DNA from: an uncultured Fenollaria sp.
GTDB lineage: Bacteria > Bacillota > Clostridia > Tissierellales > Peptoniphilaceae
Assembly (NCBI RefSeq): GCF_946221515.1
Contig: NZ_CAMJVK010000026.1
Coordinates: 1-24,554, forward strand
Length of the DNA: 24,554 bases
Direction of reading: 5' to 3'
In this document: piece after piece, positions 22,672 through 24,554 of the stretch
Numbering within the stretch: position 1 is the first letter of the stretch
Layout: each line of letters opens with the position of its first letter
The notes under the pieces: model-generated
Seen by the model: only the letters and a program-made list of their open reading frames with translations
Databases searched by the model: none
Told to the model about the DNA's origin: nothing
Position numbers and translations under genes: made by a program

Positions 22672-24347
22672 AGAAAAAACTAAACATCACCTACGCCATT
22701 TGCTTTTTTCTAGCAATAGTCTTAAGCGTTACAATAAGTACAGCTATATTCTACCAAAATACTAGAAAGAACGAGTTAAAAGATTTAAAAGACGAACTTG
22801 CTCTAGCATCCATGCTAGATGTGAACGATTTAGAGATAATGGGACGCTTTGATGTAAATCTTCGCTTTACCGTAGTTGATCCAGAAGGCAATGTTCTATA
22901 TGATAACTTCACAGATCCTGCATCGATGGAGAACCATGCTGATAGAAAAGAGATTAAAGAAGCCTTAAGTGGCGACATCGGCAAAGACGTGAGACTATCC
23001 AATACGCTTAATAAAGACACATACTACTACGCTTCTCTCATGGCGGACGGTAACGTAATAAGGCTATCAAAGCAAACAGAATCAATACTTGGCTCATTTA
23101 TGAAAGTAGTTCCACTTATACTACTTATGTCAATTCTACTTATTCTAGTGCTTTTACTAATAAACAAAAAACTCGTAGACAAGCTGCTATTGCCTATCGA
23201 TTACGCTGCAGAACACTTACACAGAGACGATTTCAATACAGCTAAGATCGACGTTTACGACGAACTAAGCCCATTCATAAGGACTATAGAGAGAAAGAAT
23301 AAAGACATCAAAGGCTATATAGAAAGCCTTGAAACTAAGGAATCAACAGTAAATGAGATACTTAGGAACATGAACGAAGGCTTGGTGCTTATAGATACCG
23401 ATCTAAAAGTCGTTCAGCTCAACGACGCGTCGAAGAAGCTATTTAAGTCAAATATGCAAACTGATTATACGGGCATGGACGTCGTACGACTAACAAGGAG
23501 CCAAGAGGTATCGACTAGACTAAATGATTTAATTCAAACGCACAAGTCATCGAGCTTTGAAATCATGGTCGACGAAGACAACCTAAAGATATATCTATCC
23601 CCAATTGAGAATGGCAATGCCCTTACAGGCATCATCATGCTAGTTCTTGACGTAAACGACGAGAAAAAGGCCGAAAAGCTTAGACGCGAATTCTCCGCAA
23701 ACGTTTCACACGAGCTAAAGAGCCCACTCACATCGATATCTGGCTACGCCGAGCTAATTAAGAACGGCATGGTTAAGGAAGAGGACATCAAAAAATTCTC
23801 CGGCATCATCTTTGACGAAGCAGGTCAAATGCTACGCTTGATCGATAACATCATCATGATATCGAAGCTAGACGAAAGACCACAGCTAAAGAGCGAAGAA
23901 GAAGTTTCGATTAAAGAGACTATAGAGAATATTTTAGAGCTATATAAAGGCAAAATTGACGCAAAAAATTTATCAGTCGAAAGCCACATCGAAGAAGGAC
24001 TTAAGAAAAACGTACCACTTGGCATGCTTTCGGAGCTTTACAGGAACCTAATCTCAAACGCTATCAAGTACAATACAGATGGCGGCAAGCTTACAATCTC
24101 CGTCGAAAAACGCGGGGACAATATTATAAGCAAAATTTCAGACACAGGGATCGGCCTTGAGAAAGACGAAATCCCTCGTATATTCGAGCGCTTCTACATG
24201 GTCGACAAGGGAAGAAATAGAAATACAAACTCAACAGGCCTTGGTCTATCCATAGTTAAGCATATTGTGGAAGATATGGGTGGATCGATAGATGTGATGA
24301 GCGAAGTAGGCAAGGGAACTACTTTTAAAGTCATTTTCAGTATATAG
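22668..24347 (+). CDS. phoR: Sensor histidine kinase PhoR-type
   Basis: The 559-residue membrane kinase has a first membrane helix (about 8-28), an external domain (about 30-140) and a second membrane helix (about 147-166). A short HAMP-like linker and a PAS-like domain (about 225-335, ILRNMNEGLVLIDTDLKVVQ) follow. Next comes the HisKA helix with phosphoacceptor His348 (SANVSHELKSPLTSISGYAE). The ATPase domain has the N box (NLISNAIKYN, Asn464), G1 box DTGIG (492-496), the F box IFERFYMVDKG and G2 box GLGLSIV (524-530). This layout is that of Gram-positive PhoR/WalK-like kinases. It starts at GTG overlapping phoP by 4 nt. Signal perception probably runs through PhoU and Pst; the external domain's ligand is unknown. 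Confidence 0.93.
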   Translation: MKKKLNITYAICFFLAIVLSVTISTAIFYQNTRKNELKDLKDELALASMLDVNDLEIMGRFDVNLRFTVVDPEGNVLYDNFTDPASMENHADRKEIKEALSGDIGKDVRLSNTLNKDTYYYASLMADGNVIRLSKQTESILGSFMKVVPLILLMSILLILVLLLINKKLVDKLLLPIDYAAEHLHRDDFNTAKIDVYDELSPFIRTIERKNKDIKGYIESLETKESTVNEILRNMNEGLVLIDTDLKVVQLNDASKKLFKSNMQTDYTGMDVVRLTRSQEVSTRLNDLIQTHKSSSFEIMVDEDNLKIYLSPIENGNALTGIIMLVLDVNDEKKAEKLRREFSANVSHELKSPLTSISGYAELIKNGMVKEEDIKKFSGIIFDEAGQMLRLIDNIIMISKLDERPQLKSEEEVSIKETIENILELYKGKIDAKNLSVESHIEEGLKKNVPLGMLSELYRNLISNAIKYNTDGGKLTISVEKRGDNIISKISDTGIGLEKDEIPRIFERFYMVDKGRNRNTNSTGLGLSIVKHIVEDMGGSIDVMSEVGKGTTFKVIFSI

Positions 24348-24348
24348 T

Positions 24349-24500
24349 TCGCATTCAAACGCGCCCTTGAGCTCGTTCCCTCCTCGGCAATGCTCAGGTA
24401 TGCACTATACATTGCGCTTGCCTCGTCAGTCCACGTCGCCCAATCATCGCGTTTGCTCTGCGAAGTCCCATGGTCAAAGTAGGATCCATGGTAAAATAAA
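24349..24500. other. GC-richer structured intergenic block after phoR
   Basis: These 150 bases are visibly richer in G and C than the rest of the window's intergenic DNA. They contain nested inverted repeats: GCAATG (24387-24392) pairs with CATTGC (24410-24415), and inside that GTAT pairs with ATAC around GCACT. CCATGG occurs twice (24468-24473 and 24486-24491). A minus-strand frame runs through it but overlaps phoR antisense and shows no recognisable domain. It may be a dispersed repeat or a gene remnant; I see no second copy in this window. Confidence 0.4.
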
Positions 24501-24511
24501 TAGGCTGTATA

Positions 24512-24551
24512 ATATCTATTGGGGAGTAAAAACCTCAATAGATATTTTTTT
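24512..24551 (+). terminator. Terminator of the pst-pho operon
   Basis: ATATCTATTGGGG (24512-24524) pairs with CCTCAATAGATAT (24533-24545) with one G-U pair around an eight-base AGTAAAAA loop, followed by a run of T. It is the first clear terminator after phoR, about 165 nt past its stop codon. Confidence 0.85.
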
Positions 24552-24554
24552 GAA

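Noticed and set aside
24194..24538. 114-codon minus-strand ORF over the phoR 3' end and the GC-richer block
   Set aside because: More than half is antisense to phoR, and it has no good start signal and no recognised domain. A remnant inside 24349-24500 cannot be excluded and is kept only as a finding.

Overview
The window is AT-rich, densely packed bacterial chromosome with strong AGGAGG-type ribosome binding sites, short 1-14 nt gene overlaps, lipoproteins with Gram-positive lipoboxes and a surface protein with S-layer homology (SLH) domains. I read it as a low-GC Gram-positive anaerobe of the Clostridia/Tissierellia type, perhaps near Peptoniphilaceae. That placement is inference from protein style, not a database result.

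Layout. 1-900: terminators of an upstream + strand gene, then a HigBA-type toxin-antitoxin pair on the minus strand. 1015-1527: thiol peroxidase tpx (+). 1528-2077: a long intergenic stretch with a degenerate copy of a dispersed repeat, a terminator and a possible small RNA. 2078-2935: a DegV protein (-). 3124-6021: a large SLH-anchored beta-helix surface protein (-) whose promoter spacer contains a run of ten G. 6224-9825: a five-gene zinc-uptake operon on the minus strand, made of a small Cys/His membrane protein, the lipoprotein ZnuA, ZnuC, ZnuB and a membrane-anchored OB-like protein. 9959-10084: a compact element with terminal inverted repeats, the second copy of the dispersed repeat. 10123-10767: a HicAB toxin-antitoxin pair (-). 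10862-17236: a housekeeping operon read secA, prfB (with the programmed +1 frameshift), tsaE, tsaB, rimI, tsaD (-). 17237-17899: a gene-free stretch with an 18-bp minisatellite, several AT-rich hairpins and a Pho-box promoter. 17900-24347: a phosphate-starvation operon pstS-pstC-pstA-pstB-phoU-phoP-phoR (+), closed by a terminator after a GC-richer structured block.

How it works together. The phosphate operon carries both the high-affinity transporter and the two-component system expected to switch it on, so it is probably autoactivated through direct TTTACA repeats upstream of pstS. The zinc operon pairs a His-rich ABC transporter with two small membrane proteins of unknown role. The secA operon joins protein export, translation termination and the tRNA t6A modification enzymes.

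Most worth a second look: (1) the G10 tract between the -35 and -10 of the surface-protein promoter, a likely phase-variation switch; (2) PstS, whose two halves are in swapped order, a circular permutation; (3) the 18-bp minisatellite, whose repeats are open in one frame; (4) the dispersed inverted-repeat element; and (5) a promoter-plus-terminator unit in the 3' region of degV that could make a small RNA of about 70 nt.
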